The translations under genes and the position numbers were made by a program. 64,000 bases of DNA, taken from NCBI RefSeq assembly GCF_000153165.2, contig NC_014472.1, positions 2,786,001-2,850,000 on the forward strand. Reading direction: 5' to 3'. Within the stretch, counting starts at the first letter, position 1, and each line of letters opens with the position of its first letter. Below, one piece after another: positions 42,746-55,482 of the stretch. Source of the DNA: Maribacter sp. HTCC2170 (lineage in GTDB: Bacteria; Bacteroidota; Bacteroidia; Flavobacteriales; Flavobacteriaceae). The notes beneath the pieces were generated by a model. That model saw only the letters and a list, made by a program, of their open reading frames with translations, had not been told where the DNA came from and did no database searches.

Positions 42746-43789
42746 CTATTCCCAATACAACATGTCTACATTAACCCCACGTTGGGGCCATTCCACACTA
42801 GAAATATACCATTGCCCATCTTCATCTTGGAAAATCTCCGGAGCATGTGATTTTAAGGTGGTTACGCGTTTCTCAAAATCGGTCCCAAAAGTCAATGGGT
42901 TATCGGATTGTAACACATAGGTATTGTTTTGGTAAGCACCCACAATTTCCTTTTGATCCCAAACCCAATCCCAGGAGCAAACAAACAGGTAAAAAGTATT
43001 GTTATGAAATATAAGCGAGGGTGACTCAGGGTCAAAGGTTTCCGTTCTAAAAATAGTTTTAGGTTCGCTCCAATTTACAAAGTCGGTCGAGGTACGTAAC
43101 TCTACAGCTTTGGTAGCACAGTAGACCATATAATAGGTGCCATCGTGTAATAATAGATTTGGATCACGGGCATCACCGAATAATTTGGTATCATCTTCAC
43201 CTTCTTTGTTTTCATCAAACAGGTTGCCTTTGGTTTCCCAAATCATTAAATCTGGAGATACTGCCAAACGAATGGGACTATGTCCATACACCATTTGATA
43301 CAGTCCGTCTTTTTTTATGATATATGGCGCATGATTGGCCAATACCTCACCAGGCCGTTCACTAGGCGGTAGTATTTTGGGTAAATCGGTAAAGTGTTGT
43401 TCTTTGAGCGCATCCTTGAAATTGGTCGCCGTTGAAACTGCATGAAAAGAGGCAAATTCCCCATCATGAATACCGTCTTGTAATGGATCAGATTCGACCA
43501 AGGGGTGCGTGATGCCAATAATATGCCATTTGCCTTCGTCATCTTTTACTAAGGTATGATCATTAGGTACCCATTCGTCGTACCATTTACCTTCTTCCAA
43601 GTATTTGGTATCTGGACCAAAGAATTTGTCACCAGTAGCCTTGTAAACACGTACAAATTCATTGTCCTGTCTGGGAACGAGTATCTTTTTGGGTTCCTGC
43701 TCTGCGTTTTTTTTCGGTTCGGTGGTTTTATTCTTACACTGAATGGATAATAGTGCTAGAACTAGAAATAAAAAGACTTTAGTTTTCAT
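42746..43789 (-). CDS. GH43/GH32-like five-blade propeller lipoprotein
   Basis: A 347-residue lipoprotein (signal peptide MKTKVFLFLVLALLSIQC). Propeller features of the GH43/GH32/GH68 clan are visible: NDHTLVKDDEGKWHIIGI with the first acidic residue, HAPYIIKKDGLYQMVYG, and ARDPNLLLHDGTYYMVY with the central Asp. ESPSLIFHNNTFYLFV and a C-terminal HAPEIFQDEDGQWYIS follow. Exact GH family and substrate are uncertain. It is the last gene of the beta-galactosidase operon and probably trims the same glycan. Confidence 0.75.
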   Translation of the reverse strand: MKTKVFLFLVLALLSIQCKNKTTEPKKNAEQEPKKILVPRQDNEFVRVYKATGDKFFGPDTKYLEEGKWYDEWVPNDHTLVKDDEGKWHIIGITHPLVESDPLQDGIHDGEFASFHAVSTATNFKDALKEQHFTDLPKILPPSERPGEVLANHAPYIIKKDGLYQMVYGHSPIRLAVSPDLMIWETKGNLFDENKEGEDDTKLFGDARDPNLLLHDGTYYMVYCATKAVELRTSTDFVNWSEPKTIFRTETFDPESPSLIFHNNTFYLFVCSWDWVWDQKEIVGAYQNNTYVLQSDNPLTFGTDFEKRVTTLKSHAPEIFQDEDGQWYISSVEWPQRGVNVDMLYWE

Positions 43790-43837
43790 AGGATGCTCGG
43801 TTAATATAGTGGTCTAGATATTTTTTTGATTATTGGA

Positions 43838-45031
43838 TTAGTTCAATTCACTTAGATCTTTTAACAATAGTTGTTTTGATATGGCATTCAAGGCTTCAAA
43901 GTCACCCTCAAAATGATAGGTGGCATGAGTATGTTCGATAAATTCATTCGGTTGCAACTCTCTGGTACTCGAAGAGGACTCAAGTTCGTAGAACGGACCC
44001 AATTGTTGTCCGTTGTCCAACGGACCATCGTTATAGGAGTTTACCACATCACCGGCATAGGGTTTTTCTTGATGGCTCCACATTGAATTTACATAGGTCG
44101 TGTCTCCATGAAAAGAATAGTGTACCACGGTGAGTATTTGCTTTTTGGCATCGTAACTGCCAATAAAAGGTAGAATGTTGTGCGGTGGTAGGCCCACTTT
44201 AAAACGAGCAGTACCATCACCCTTAAATAGGATATGGGTGTCTGTAGTGGTTAGCCTACCTGCTGGTGGGTCGCCGAAATATGCCGTATTCAAGGACAAA
44301 GAATCTTTGTATGGAATTATGACTGTTGTACTTTTTGAAGGATTGTACATACCCAAAATCCAAACGGATAATAATCCAGTTTCTTTGGACCACGCTTGCA
44401 TTCCTGTGTTCACGATTTTATTTTCTGATTGATAGCCGACATAATCAATTTCAGGAGGCAACTTCATTGCTAAATTTTGTTCTATACTGCTTTTATCAAA
44501 AAGGATCACTTTGCGATGTACATCGATAGTGAATTCGAAATCTTGATAATTCTTTAAGTTCATTTTTTTATGGAAAGAAACCTCTGAAATTGATACATTG
44601 ACCACCTCAAAAGCTTCAGTATCCAATTCTTTTGGAGTGTACCAGTTATCGAAGGTGAATTCAGTACCTTTTTTAAAGAAGATGGAATACTGGCCGCCTT
44701 CGGGTCCCATCCAGAAACGATCTTCCCCGCCAAAGGGGTTGATATGTTCTTCAAATTTTCCTGAGGCGATTAAATCATAATGCATCCATCCATAACTATT
44801 TCCCTGTAAACCGTTGGAAGTACTTGTCATGATGCGTCCCTGTAACTCGGGCAGTACCACCAATTGACTTTTTCCATCATTTTCCGATAAGGTAATCACT
44901 TCTTGATATTTTTGAAGGAAATCCAGATCGTAACCAAAACTTCCTTTTTCACTATGTTCGTTAGCACAGCCTAAAAACAGGAGCAGTAGACCAGCGAAAA
45001 ATAAATATTTGATGAAATTAACGTTGGTCAT
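43838..45031 (-). CDS. DUF6786-like lipoprotein
   Basis: A 397-residue lipoprotein (FLGCANEHSEKG) that resembles a family often labelled DUF6786. It has ELQGRIMTSTSNGLQGNSYG, NPFGGEDRFWMGPEGGQYS and FTFDNWYTP near the N-terminus, then long antiparallel strands as in galactose-mutarotase-like beta-sandwiches. No catalytic assignment is possible. Among glycoside hydrolases it may be a mutarotase-like or sugar-binding accessory. It is 107 nt downstream of the PQQ-type propeller gene. Confidence 0.7.
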   Translation of the reverse strand: MTNVNFIKYLFFAGLLLLFLGCANEHSEKGSFGYDLDFLQKYQEVITLSENDGKSQLVVLPELQGRIMTSTSNGLQGNSYGWMHYDLIASGKFEEHINPFGGEDRFWMGPEGGQYSIFFKKGTEFTFDNWYTPKELDTEAFEVVNVSISEVSFHKKMNLKNYQDFEFTIDVHRKVILFDKSSIEQNLAMKLPPEIDYVGYQSENKIVNTGMQAWSKETGLLSVWILGMYNPSKSTTVIIPYKDSLSLNTAYFGDPPAGRLTTTDTHILFKGDGTARFKVGLPPHNILPFIGSYDAKKQILTVVHYSFHGDTTYVNSMWSHQEKPYAGDVVNSYNDGPLDNGQQLGPFYELESSSSTRELQPNEFIEHTHATYHFEGDFEALNAISKQLLLKDLSELN

Positions 45032-45137
45032 TCGTGTTGGTTTTGGTTGGGCTGTATTCTTGTTCTAAGTTACGATAAACAAGTACTGTTTTGAATCATA
45101 ATTTGTTATGCTTACAACATTATCTCTCCTTTTAAAA

Positions 45138-46315
45138 CTAAAGTTTCACAGCATAAATGTTACCGTCCGAGCTGCCGAAATAGATGATTTCATTTTCAAT
45201 CACCGGTGTTGAAAGAATAGAACCAAGGGCGTGAATGGCCTTCTCTGAACCCATCATGTCTTTTCCATACAATTCAAAGCCTTCTTTAAACTCACCAGCT
45301 GCGTTGTAAACAGCACTATAATTGGCCTTGCTACTTTTAGTTTGGAACTCCCATTGCTGTTTTCCGGTGGCATAATCAACACCCATAACCTTGCCATCAA
45401 AGGTTCCGAAGTAAATGGTATCGTCATGGGCAATTGCAGATCCATAGACCCGCATATGTAGTGGGAACGTCCACTGGGTGGTTCCGTTAGCCTTTTCCAA
45501 GGCATAGAATTTATGCGCATCAGAGGTGCCAAAATAGATGTTGTTTTTATATTCTAGAGGAGTGGCAATAATCCATCCGCTGGGCTCACGCATATTCCAG
45601 ATACCGATGCCCGTTTTGGCATTCAATGCATAAATATTATAATCTCGACTGCCAAAATAGACCACATCGTCTTTCACCAAGGCTGCTTTTTGTATTTCCC
45701 CTTTTGGAAAGTATTGTGCTCCAATGGTCTTGAATTTCCATTCCAACTCACCTGAATTAGCATTCAAACAATAGAAATTTCCGTCATAGCTGCCAATAAA
45801 CACTTTGTCATCTTTAACAACAGATGAAGCATGTATAATTCCGTCAGTGGTGTATTTCCATGTTAAATCACCTGTTTGGGCATTTATAGCATACATATTC
45901 CCGTCTCCGCTTCCCCAATAAATAGTTTCGCCTTTTCCAGTGGGGGACGAACGATAATAATCCCATAAGTCGTACATTTTCTCACCTCCTGAGGCGAATT
46001 TCCAAATCAACTTACCAGAGGTTTTATCAATTGCGTATAAATTGCCATCATCACTGCCCACACAAACTAAATTGTTCCAGACTGTGGGGGATGAATGAAC
46101 GGCACCTTCTGTTTTGTATTTCCAAACTTCCTTGCCCGTTTTCTTATTTACGGCATATAGATGTTGGTCACCACTGCCTATATATACTAGATTTTCATCA
46201 ATGGCAGCTGAAGAATATACACGGTCTTGTGTTTTGAACTGCCATGCCATTTCTTGGGCGGCAATCGGGTTCGTGTAAATAAAAGCTAGGAGGAGTAGGG
46301 TTGGAAATCGATTCA

Positions 46316-46316
<1 letters not shown>
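45138..46316 (-). CDS. Exported PQQ-type beta-propeller protein
   Basis: A 392-residue exported protein (signal peptide about 1-20, ending IAAQE). It is built from eight or nine repeats of the type VYIGSGDQHLYAVNKKTGKE and WKYKTEGAVHSSP, the PQQ-like (BamB-like) propeller blade. No PQQ-ligand or heme motif is obvious, so it is probably a structural or binding propeller rather than a dehydrogenase. Its start abuts the stop of the beta-galactosidase gene, so the two are co-translated. Confidence 0.85.
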
Positions 46317-49977
<3,661 letters not shown>

Positions 49978-50820
49978 ATGCAAAAAGCTGATTGGAAAAC
50001 CGCCATAGAATTTGAAGATATTACCTATAGGAAAAGTAATGGAGTTGCACGTATAGCCTTTAATAGGCCTAATGTGCGAAATGCCTTTAGACCAAAAACC
50101 ACAAGTGAATTGTATAAAGCGTTTTATGATGCACAAGAAGATACTTCGATTGGAGTTGTACTTCTTTCCGCAGAAGGCCCATCTACTAAAGACGGCGTGT
50201 ATTCATTTTGTAGTGGTGGTGATCAAAAGGCTAGGGGACATAAAGGCTATGTCGGAGAAGATGGCATGCATCGTTTGAATATTCTTGAGGTGCAGCGTTT
50301 GATCCGATTTATGCCAAAAGTGGTCATTGCTGTGGTACCAGGTTGGGCCGTCGGAGGTGGACACAGTCTACATGTGGTATGTGATTTGACCTTGGCAAGT
50401 AAGGAACATGCCCTTTTTAAGCAAACTGATGCCGATGTCACCAGCTTTGATGGAGGATACGGTTCTGCGTATTTGGCAAAAATGGTAGGACAGAAAAAAG
50501 CTAGGGAAATCTTCTTTTTGGGGCGTAGTTATACCGCTCGGGCCGCTTACGAAATGGGTATGGTGAATGCAGTGATTCCGCATGAAGAATTAGAGGATAC
50601 CGCCTACGAATGGGCACAAGAAATTTTGGAGAAGTCACCAACTTCGATTAAGATGTTGAAGTTTGCTATGAACCTTACCGATGATGGTATGGTAGGTCAG
50701 CAGGTTTTTGCAGGTGAAGCTACTCGTTTGGCCTATATGACCGAAGAAGCCAAAGAAGGGCGTAATGCATTTTTGGAAAAACGGAAACCCAATTTTGATA
50801 AGAACAACTGGATTCCTTAA
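49978..50820 (+). CDS. menB: 1,4-dihydroxy-2-naphthoyl-CoA synthase
   Basis: A 280-residue crotonase-fold enzyme that closes the ring of o-succinylbenzoyl-CoA in menaquinone synthesis. The MenB pattern is clear: RIAFNRPNVRNAFRPKTT, oxyanion-hole residues in YSFCSGGDQKARG, VVPGWAVGGGHSL, and the DADVTSFDGGYGSAYLAKMV segment unique to MenB, followed by NAFLEKRKPNF near the C-terminus. No other men gene lies adjacent; it is monocistronic with its own terminator. It shows the host respires with menaquinone. Confidence 0.95.
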   Translation: MQKADWKTAIEFEDITYRKSNGVARIAFNRPNVRNAFRPKTTSELYKAFYDAQEDTSIGVVLLSAEGPSTKDGVYSFCSGGDQKARGHKGYVGEDGMHRLNILEVQRLIRFMPKVVIAVVPGWAVGGGHSLHVVCDLTLASKEHALFKQTDADVTSFDGGYGSAYLAKMVGQKKAREIFFLGRSYTARAAYEMGMVNAVIPHEELEDTAYEWAQEILEKSPTSIKMLKFAMNLTDDGMVGQQVFAGEATRLAYMTEEAKEGRNAFLEKRKPNFDKNNWIP

Positions 50821-50839
50821 CTCTCTTTAGCTCTCAAAC

Positions 50840-50874
50840 TAAAAAGAGTCTCACCCTTAACGGACAAGACTCTT
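50840..50874 (+). terminator. menB intrinsic terminator
   Basis: AAAAGAGTCT pairs with AGACTCTTTT across a 15-nt loop, 20 nt after the menB stop. The stem closes into a T-run. Confidence 0.65.
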
Positions 50875-51040
50875 TTACGAGAACACTATATGAAAATGAA
50901 AAATTTTGTTTGCTTTATTATTACGTTGTAAATGTAAATAGGTAGTGGTTTTAAACATAATTATTGTTGCAAGACAAGGCATTTATGTTGTGAATTCGTA
51001 AAAAAAAGATATTTAGCCAATGAACAGCAGCCTGTTTGCT

Positions 51041-52372
51041 TTAGTTTATGGCTTTTATCACTTCACTTAAAAAGTGATTCACATCAAAATCAGGATTTTC
51101 TGCGAGTCCGGTTCGTACAATTACCAAATCTTTCGAAGGGATAATGAATACGTACTGCCCTTGAAAGCCGTTGGCAGAATACAGATCTTTGGGTACATCA
51201 GGATATTTTCCTTCGGCGTTCAACCAAAAATGGCCTCCATAAGTACCTTCCGAAAGAGCGGTTGGTTTAGAAACATAATCAACCCAAGAGGCATCAAAAA
51301 GCTGTTCGCCGTTCCAATTGCCCTTATTCATGTAGAGAATTCCAAATTTGGCCCAATCACGTGTATTTGCCCACCCATAGGACGAACCCACGTAATTCCC
51401 ACTCATATCTGCCTCAATAAGCATAGAACTCATTCCTATCTTATCGATTAAGGCTGTGTAAGGAAAATCTAAATACTCTTGATGGGTTTTGAATTGATCT
51501 CGCAGTATTCTGGATAACAGGTTTGAAGTGCCTGAAGAATAATTCCATATTTCTGTTGGTTCTGCGATTGCCTTTTTATTTTCTTGTTTCACGGTCATAT
51601 CGGCATCTAGAAAAAGCATTTCAGTAACATCGGAAATACCTGAATAATCCTCTTCCCATGCTAAACTGCTTTGCATTCGTAACAAATGATTCAAAGTAAT
51701 GTTTTTTCTTTCATCATTTTGCCAAGATTCAATTGGGGCAGGCGCATTGATGTCAATTTTGCCTTGATGTTGGAGAATACCATACATTGTCGCTAAAACA
51801 CTTTTGGTCATTGACCAGCCTAGAATGGGAATTTCATGAGAAAAACCTTCAAGATATCTTTCACCTAAAATCTGCCCTTTATAAGCTACGAGTACGGTTC
51901 GTGTTTTTTGTACTTCAGGATCAACAAAAGTATCATCAATGGCTTTTTTAATCTGGGTATAATCTACATTGTTGAACAATGTGTCTTTTACGCCATTACT
52001 TCCGTAAGGAAATGGAAGACTATCATTTTTACTTATCGTTCTGTTCGGTTTGAAATTAAAATCAGCCGTATCAAAATCATCATTGATCAAAACACATCCC
52101 ACACCAGGACTGCAGATCGATTTTCGTTCCATTAGTCCGTAAACGGTCGCAGCAACTTCATCTTCGTGCACTTCAACCTCCGCTAGCTTAATCATAGGTA
52201 CATCGTGGTCGTTCGTTGTTACCGAGGCAGCAGTGCGTCCAGAAATAAATTGACTTGAGGCCATATTTTTGGCAGCAAACCCTGATATGATGTTGAGTTT
52301 AGGATAATTGAAAATTATGATTCCGGCTAGAATCAAAATCACTAAGAGCAAGACGCGTTTGAATAATTTCAT
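51041..52372 (-). CDS. Serine hydrolase, beta-lactamase/class C family
   Basis: A 443-residue protein with an N-terminal membrane anchor (about 5-25) and an extracytoplasmic serine-hydrolase domain. The SxxK nucleophile motif is WSMTKS. The second motif, YSSG, occupies the usual Y-x-N/S position (EIWNYSSGTSNL), and GGHFW near the C-terminus stands where the third motif normally is. It is like the 6-aminohexanoate-dimer hydrolase/esterase branch of the family rather than true AmpC. Substrate unknown. Monocistronic. Confidence 0.85.
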   Translation of the reverse strand: MKLFKRVLLLVILILAGIIIFNYPKLNIISGFAAKNMASSQFISGRTAASVTTNDHDVPMIKLAEVEVHEDEVAATVYGLMERKSICSPGVGCVLINDDFDTADFNFKPNRTISKNDSLPFPYGSNGVKDTLFNNVDYTQIKKAIDDTFVDPEVQKTRTVLVAYKGQILGERYLEGFSHEIPILGWSMTKSVLATMYGILQHQGKIDINAPAPIESWQNDERKNITLNHLLRMQSSLAWEEDYSGISDVTEMLFLDADMTVKQENKKAIAEPTEIWNYSSGTSNLLSRILRDQFKTHQEYLDFPYTALIDKIGMSSMLIEADMSGNYVGSSYGWANTRDWAKFGILYMNKGNWNGEQLFDASWVDYVSKPTALSEGTYGGHFWLNAEGKYPDVPKDLYSANGFQGQYVFIIPSKDLVIVRTGLAENPDFDVNHFLSEVIKAIN

Positions 52373-52501
52373 GCAATAATTGGTTTATTTCAAAGGTATA
52401 AGAAATGATAATTCTAACTATAATAAGTGATGATTTAAAACCATAGCTAAAGGATATTTTATAAATTGCTATACTAATGTTTAACTGCGAGCAACATTTG
52501 T

Positions 52502-52957
52502 ATGAAGTTAAGATTACTTTCATTATTCATACTGGTCATAGTTTCTGTAAGCTGCAAGGAAGATATAAAGGTAGCTGAGGAAAAGCACTTATGGATCCCT
52601 TTAGAGGTAACCGCTACAGCCTATAATTCGTTCAAGTACCAAACTTCCGAGAATCCGAACATTACGGCTTGGGGAGATTCATTGATTCCAGGGATGAAGT
52701 CGATTGCTGTTTCAAGGGATTTGATTGCAAAAGGGTTAAAGCATGGTACTATGGTGCGTATTGATACTTTTCCAGATACATTTTATATCAATGATAAAAT
52801 GAACCGTAAATGGCGAAACCGAATAGATATTTATATGGGAAAGGATAGGCAAATGGCACTTGAATGGGGTAGAAGAAAAGTGTGCATGGAATATGCAGTT
52901 TTAAAAGAAAGTTTGGACTCAATTACCCAAAATTCATTAACTACTACAACAAAATGA
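52502..52957 (+). CDS. 3D-domain (double-psi barrel) lipoprotein
   Basis: A 151-residue lipoprotein (ILVIVSVSC then KED). The core is a 3D domain: VTATAYNSFKYQTS, then TAWGDSLIPGMKSIAVS, KHGTMVRID, YINDKMNRKW and RIDIYMG, with the three conserved Asp in the last segments. Related barrels occur in MltA and RlpA and act on peptidoglycan glycan strands. It is first in a three-gene coupled set with an amidase and an M14 peptidase; its stop overlaps the amidase ATG (ATGA). Confidence 0.85.
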   Translation: MKLRLLSLFILVIVSVSCKEDIKVAEEKHLWIPLEVTATAYNSFKYQTSENPNITAWGDSLIPGMKSIAVSRDLIAKGLKHGTMVRIDTFPDTFYINDKMNRKWRNRIDIYMGKDRQMALEWGRRKVCMEYAVLKESLDSITQNSLTTTTK

Positions 52958-53616
52958 AGCAGATAATAATCATTCTTACAATTATACTATTCATCTCTTG
53001 TTCATCATTAAAAAAGATTGTTGATAAGCCCATTGTTTTTAATGAAGAACGAATAGAAATGACTTTGCAATATTTGGATGAGCATTATGGACTTAAACAA
53101 AATTCACCCACAATAGTTCCAAAAATGATTGTATTGCATTGGACGGCCATTCCAACATTTGAAGGTTCTTTTGATGCATTTTACAACATAAAATTGCCAA
53201 ACTGGCGCCCTGATATCAGTAAAGCCGGTGGGTTGAATGTGTCTACCCACTTTTTGGTGGACCAAGATGGTACAATCTATGGTCTTATGCCAGAAACTAC
53301 AATGGGTAGGCATGTTATAGGATTGAACCATTGTGCAATTGGAGTAGAAAATGTTGGTGGTACAAAAGATACTCCTTTGACAAAGGCGCAATTAGATGCC
53401 AACATTTGGCTGGTGAAATATTTGGCAAAAAAATATGATATTGACTATGTGATAGGGCATCATGAATATACCTTGTTTGAAGGTCATGAACTTTGGCTAG
53501 AGAAAGATGATGGGTATAGAACCACAAAAACCGATCCAGGGGATGAATTTATGTCCAAAGTAAGAAATGCGACTCGAAAACTTAGTTTTAAAGAATTACC
53601 GAAAAAAATCAATTGA
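52954..53616 (+). CDS. N-acetylmuramoyl-L-alanine amidase (Amidase_2), lipoprotein
   Basis: A 220-residue amidase. The signal ends FISCSSLKK. The zinc site of the T7-lysozyme-like fold is visible: His in IVLHWTA, the STHFLVDQDGTIYGL strand, GRHVIGLNHCAIGVENVGG, and the last His and Lys region in DYVIGHHEY and TKTDPGDEF. It should cut the bond between MurNAc and the stem peptide, either in wall turnover or on recovered muropeptides. I start at ATG 52954, which overlaps the upstream stop; the long frame opens 24 codons earlier without a signal. Confidence 0.88.
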   Translation: MKQIIIILTIILFISCSSLKKIVDKPIVFNEERIEMTLQYLDEHYGLKQNSPTIVPKMIVLHWTAIPTFEGSFDAFYNIKLPNWRPDISKAGGLNVSTHFLVDQDGTIYGLMPETTMGRHVIGLNHCAIGVENVGGTKDTPLTKAQLDANIWLVKYLAKKYDIDYVIGHHEYTLFEGHELWLEKDDGYRTTKTDPGDEFMSKVRNATRKLSFKELPKKIN

Positions 53617-53617
53617 T

Positions 53618-55087
53618 ATGAAACTTCTTTTATTCATTCCTTTAGCCCTCTTAATCACAACAAATACGGTACTTGCCCAAAGTGGCAATATAACAGAGAG
53701 CCTGTATGATACCTATGAGCAGTATAAAGAACCAACACTTAGAAAACGACGTGTAAAGCATTATGAAATTCAGTCTTTGATAAGTAAGCATGCTGCGAAT
53801 AAGGCATTTACCATTAGAAAGGTTGGAGAATCAATAGAGGGTAGGGCATTGAACCTGGTCAGTATTGGTTCTGGTAAGACCAATGTTCTGCTATGGTCCC
53901 AGATGCATGGCGATGAACCAACAGCTACCCAGGGTATTTTTGATATTTTCAACTTTATGGTAAGTGATGATTTCAAGGCCGAGAAAAAAGAAATTTTAGA
54001 CAATCTAACCGTGCATTTTCTTCCGATGTTGAATCCCGATGGGGCAGAACGTTTTCAAAGACGAAACCTTTTGGGTGTTGATATCAACCGAGATGCTTTA
54101 CGTTTGCAATCTCCAGAAAGCAAGACCTTAAAGTATGTGCGAGATAGTTTGAATGCTGATTTTGGTTTTAACCTTCATGATCAAAGTACGTATTACAATG
54201 CTGAATTGACTGAGAAACCAGCGACTATTTCTTATTTGGCACCTGCATTTAATTATGAAAAGGATATTAGCGAAAAACGTGGCAACGCCATGAAAATCAT
54301 TGTGTTTATGAACAACATTATACAGAAATATGCACCAGGACAGGTTGGCCGCTATAATGATGATTTTGAACCTAGGGCCTTTGGGGACAACATTCAGAAG
54401 TGGGGCACAAGCACAATTTTGATTGAATCTGGAGGCTATGCCAATGATATTGAAAAGCAGGAAATACGAAAACTGAATTATGTTTCTATTCTATCGGCCA
54501 TTTATACCATTGCCAAAGAGAATTACAAAGAAATTTCTATTGATGATTATGAAAAGATTCCTGAGAATGACCGCAAGCTCTTCAATCTTAAAATCACAAA
54601 CGCAACCTATAATCTTTTAGGAAAGAACTATGTGCTTGATTTGGGTATTAACCGTTTGGAAGTTGATAAAGAGGGTAACAATGATTTTTGGTATAGCAGT
54701 AGAATCATAGATCAAGGCGATTTATCTACATACTATGGTTACGAAACCTTTGATGCCACTGGATATGAAGTAAAACAAGGAAAGATTTATCCTAACGTAG
54801 TGACCAACATTTCAGACCTTAAGGGATTAAATGTGATTGATATATTGAAACAAGGTTGCGCCTATGTAAGAGTTGCTAATATTTCCAATGAGACACTAGT
54901 GTCTCCGTTTCCATTGAATGTGTTGGGATCAAAGACGGAATTGCCTGATTTTCAATTGAAAGTAGGCAATAATCCGACTTTTATTTTGGAGAAAAAGGGT
55001 GTTCCAAAGTATGCTGTGATCAATGGGTTTTTGATTGATTTGGAATCTGGCAAAGGGGATTTTGAAAATGCCATGATTTATCGTTAA
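53618..55087 (+). CDS. Zinc carboxypeptidase family M14, exported
   Basis: A 489-residue exported metallopeptidase. Signal peptide about 1-20 (ITTNTVLAQ). Zinc ligands are His and Glu of MHGDEPTAT and the His in GFNLHDQS; the substrate arginine region is VDINRDALRL, and the catalytic Glu is in STILIESGG. A C-terminal domain of about 170 residues follows the peptidase. It starts 1 nt after the amidase stop. Its place behind the amidase suggests it trims released wall peptides, though general peptide use is possible. Confidence 0.87.
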   Translation: MKLLLFIPLALLITTNTVLAQSGNITESLYDTYEQYKEPTLRKRRVKHYEIQSLISKHAANKAFTIRKVGESIEGRALNLVSIGSGKTNVLLWSQMHGDEPTATQGIFDIFNFMVSDDFKAEKKEILDNLTVHFLPMLNPDGAERFQRRNLLGVDINRDALRLQSPESKTLKYVRDSLNADFGFNLHDQSTYYNAELTEKPATISYLAPAFNYEKDISEKRGNAMKIIVFMNNIIQKYAPGQVGRYNDDFEPRAFGDNIQKWGTSTILIESGGYANDIEKQEIRKLNYVSILSAIYTIAKENYKEISIDDYEKIPENDRKLFNLKITNATYNLLGKNYVLDLGINRLEVDKEGNNDFWYSSRIIDQGDLSTYYGYETFDATGYEVKQGKIYPNVVTNISDLKGLNVIDILKQGCAYVRVANISNETLVSPFPLNVLGSKTELPDFQLKVGNNPTFILEKKGVPKYAVINGFLIDLESGKGDFENAMIYR

Positions 55088-55126
55088 GTTATTCCAATTT
55101 GTATTCTCTGGGTAAAAGGAATATGA

Positions 55127-55294
55127 TCAATACCCAAACTGAATTGTCATATAAGGACCATTGATCAGTAATAGTATGAACATTGTTATCAAAGCTGAAA
55201 CAATAGTTGAAAATAAAAGAAGTACAAAGCTTTTGTATCCTTTAGAAAGTGGCCCAATGGCACTGTTTTGAATAATTTCGTTGATTACATCCAT
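55127..55294 (-). CDS. Small membrane protein (55 aa)
   Basis: A 55-codon ATG frame: MDVINEIIQNSAIGPLSKGY, then a hydrophobic helix (about 23-45: VLLLFSTIVSALITMFILLL) and a short polar tail ending QFGY. One TM helix with Lys-Gly-Tyr-Lys just before it. It lies between the M14 gene and the terminator of the vWA gene. No family recognised. Support is the open frame and the clear TM pattern. Confidence 0.45.
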   Translation of the reverse strand: MDVINEIIQNSAIGPLSKGYKSFVLLLFSTIVSALITMFILLLINGPYMTIQFGY

Positions 55295-55431
55295 GATTTC
55301 TTTTCTTTAAATTAAACTTCATCATAGTTTTTAGGATGTAGGTATTCAATATTAATGGGGGTTGTTGGTAATAGAACAATTGAAAAGCCAAAAACCCTAC
55401 TTTGATTTTATGGTAGAATTAATGGATTAAA

Positions 55432-55461
55432 AAAAGGGCATCCTTTTGTGGATGCCCTTTT
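55432..55461 (-). terminator. Intrinsic terminator of the vWA lipoprotein gene
   Basis: AAAAGGGCATC and its complement form a stem with an 8-nt central part; A and T runs flank it. It lies 22 nt past the stop of the gene at 55483. Confidence 0.75.
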
Positions 55462-55482
55462 AAACTATTTACTAAATGTCTT

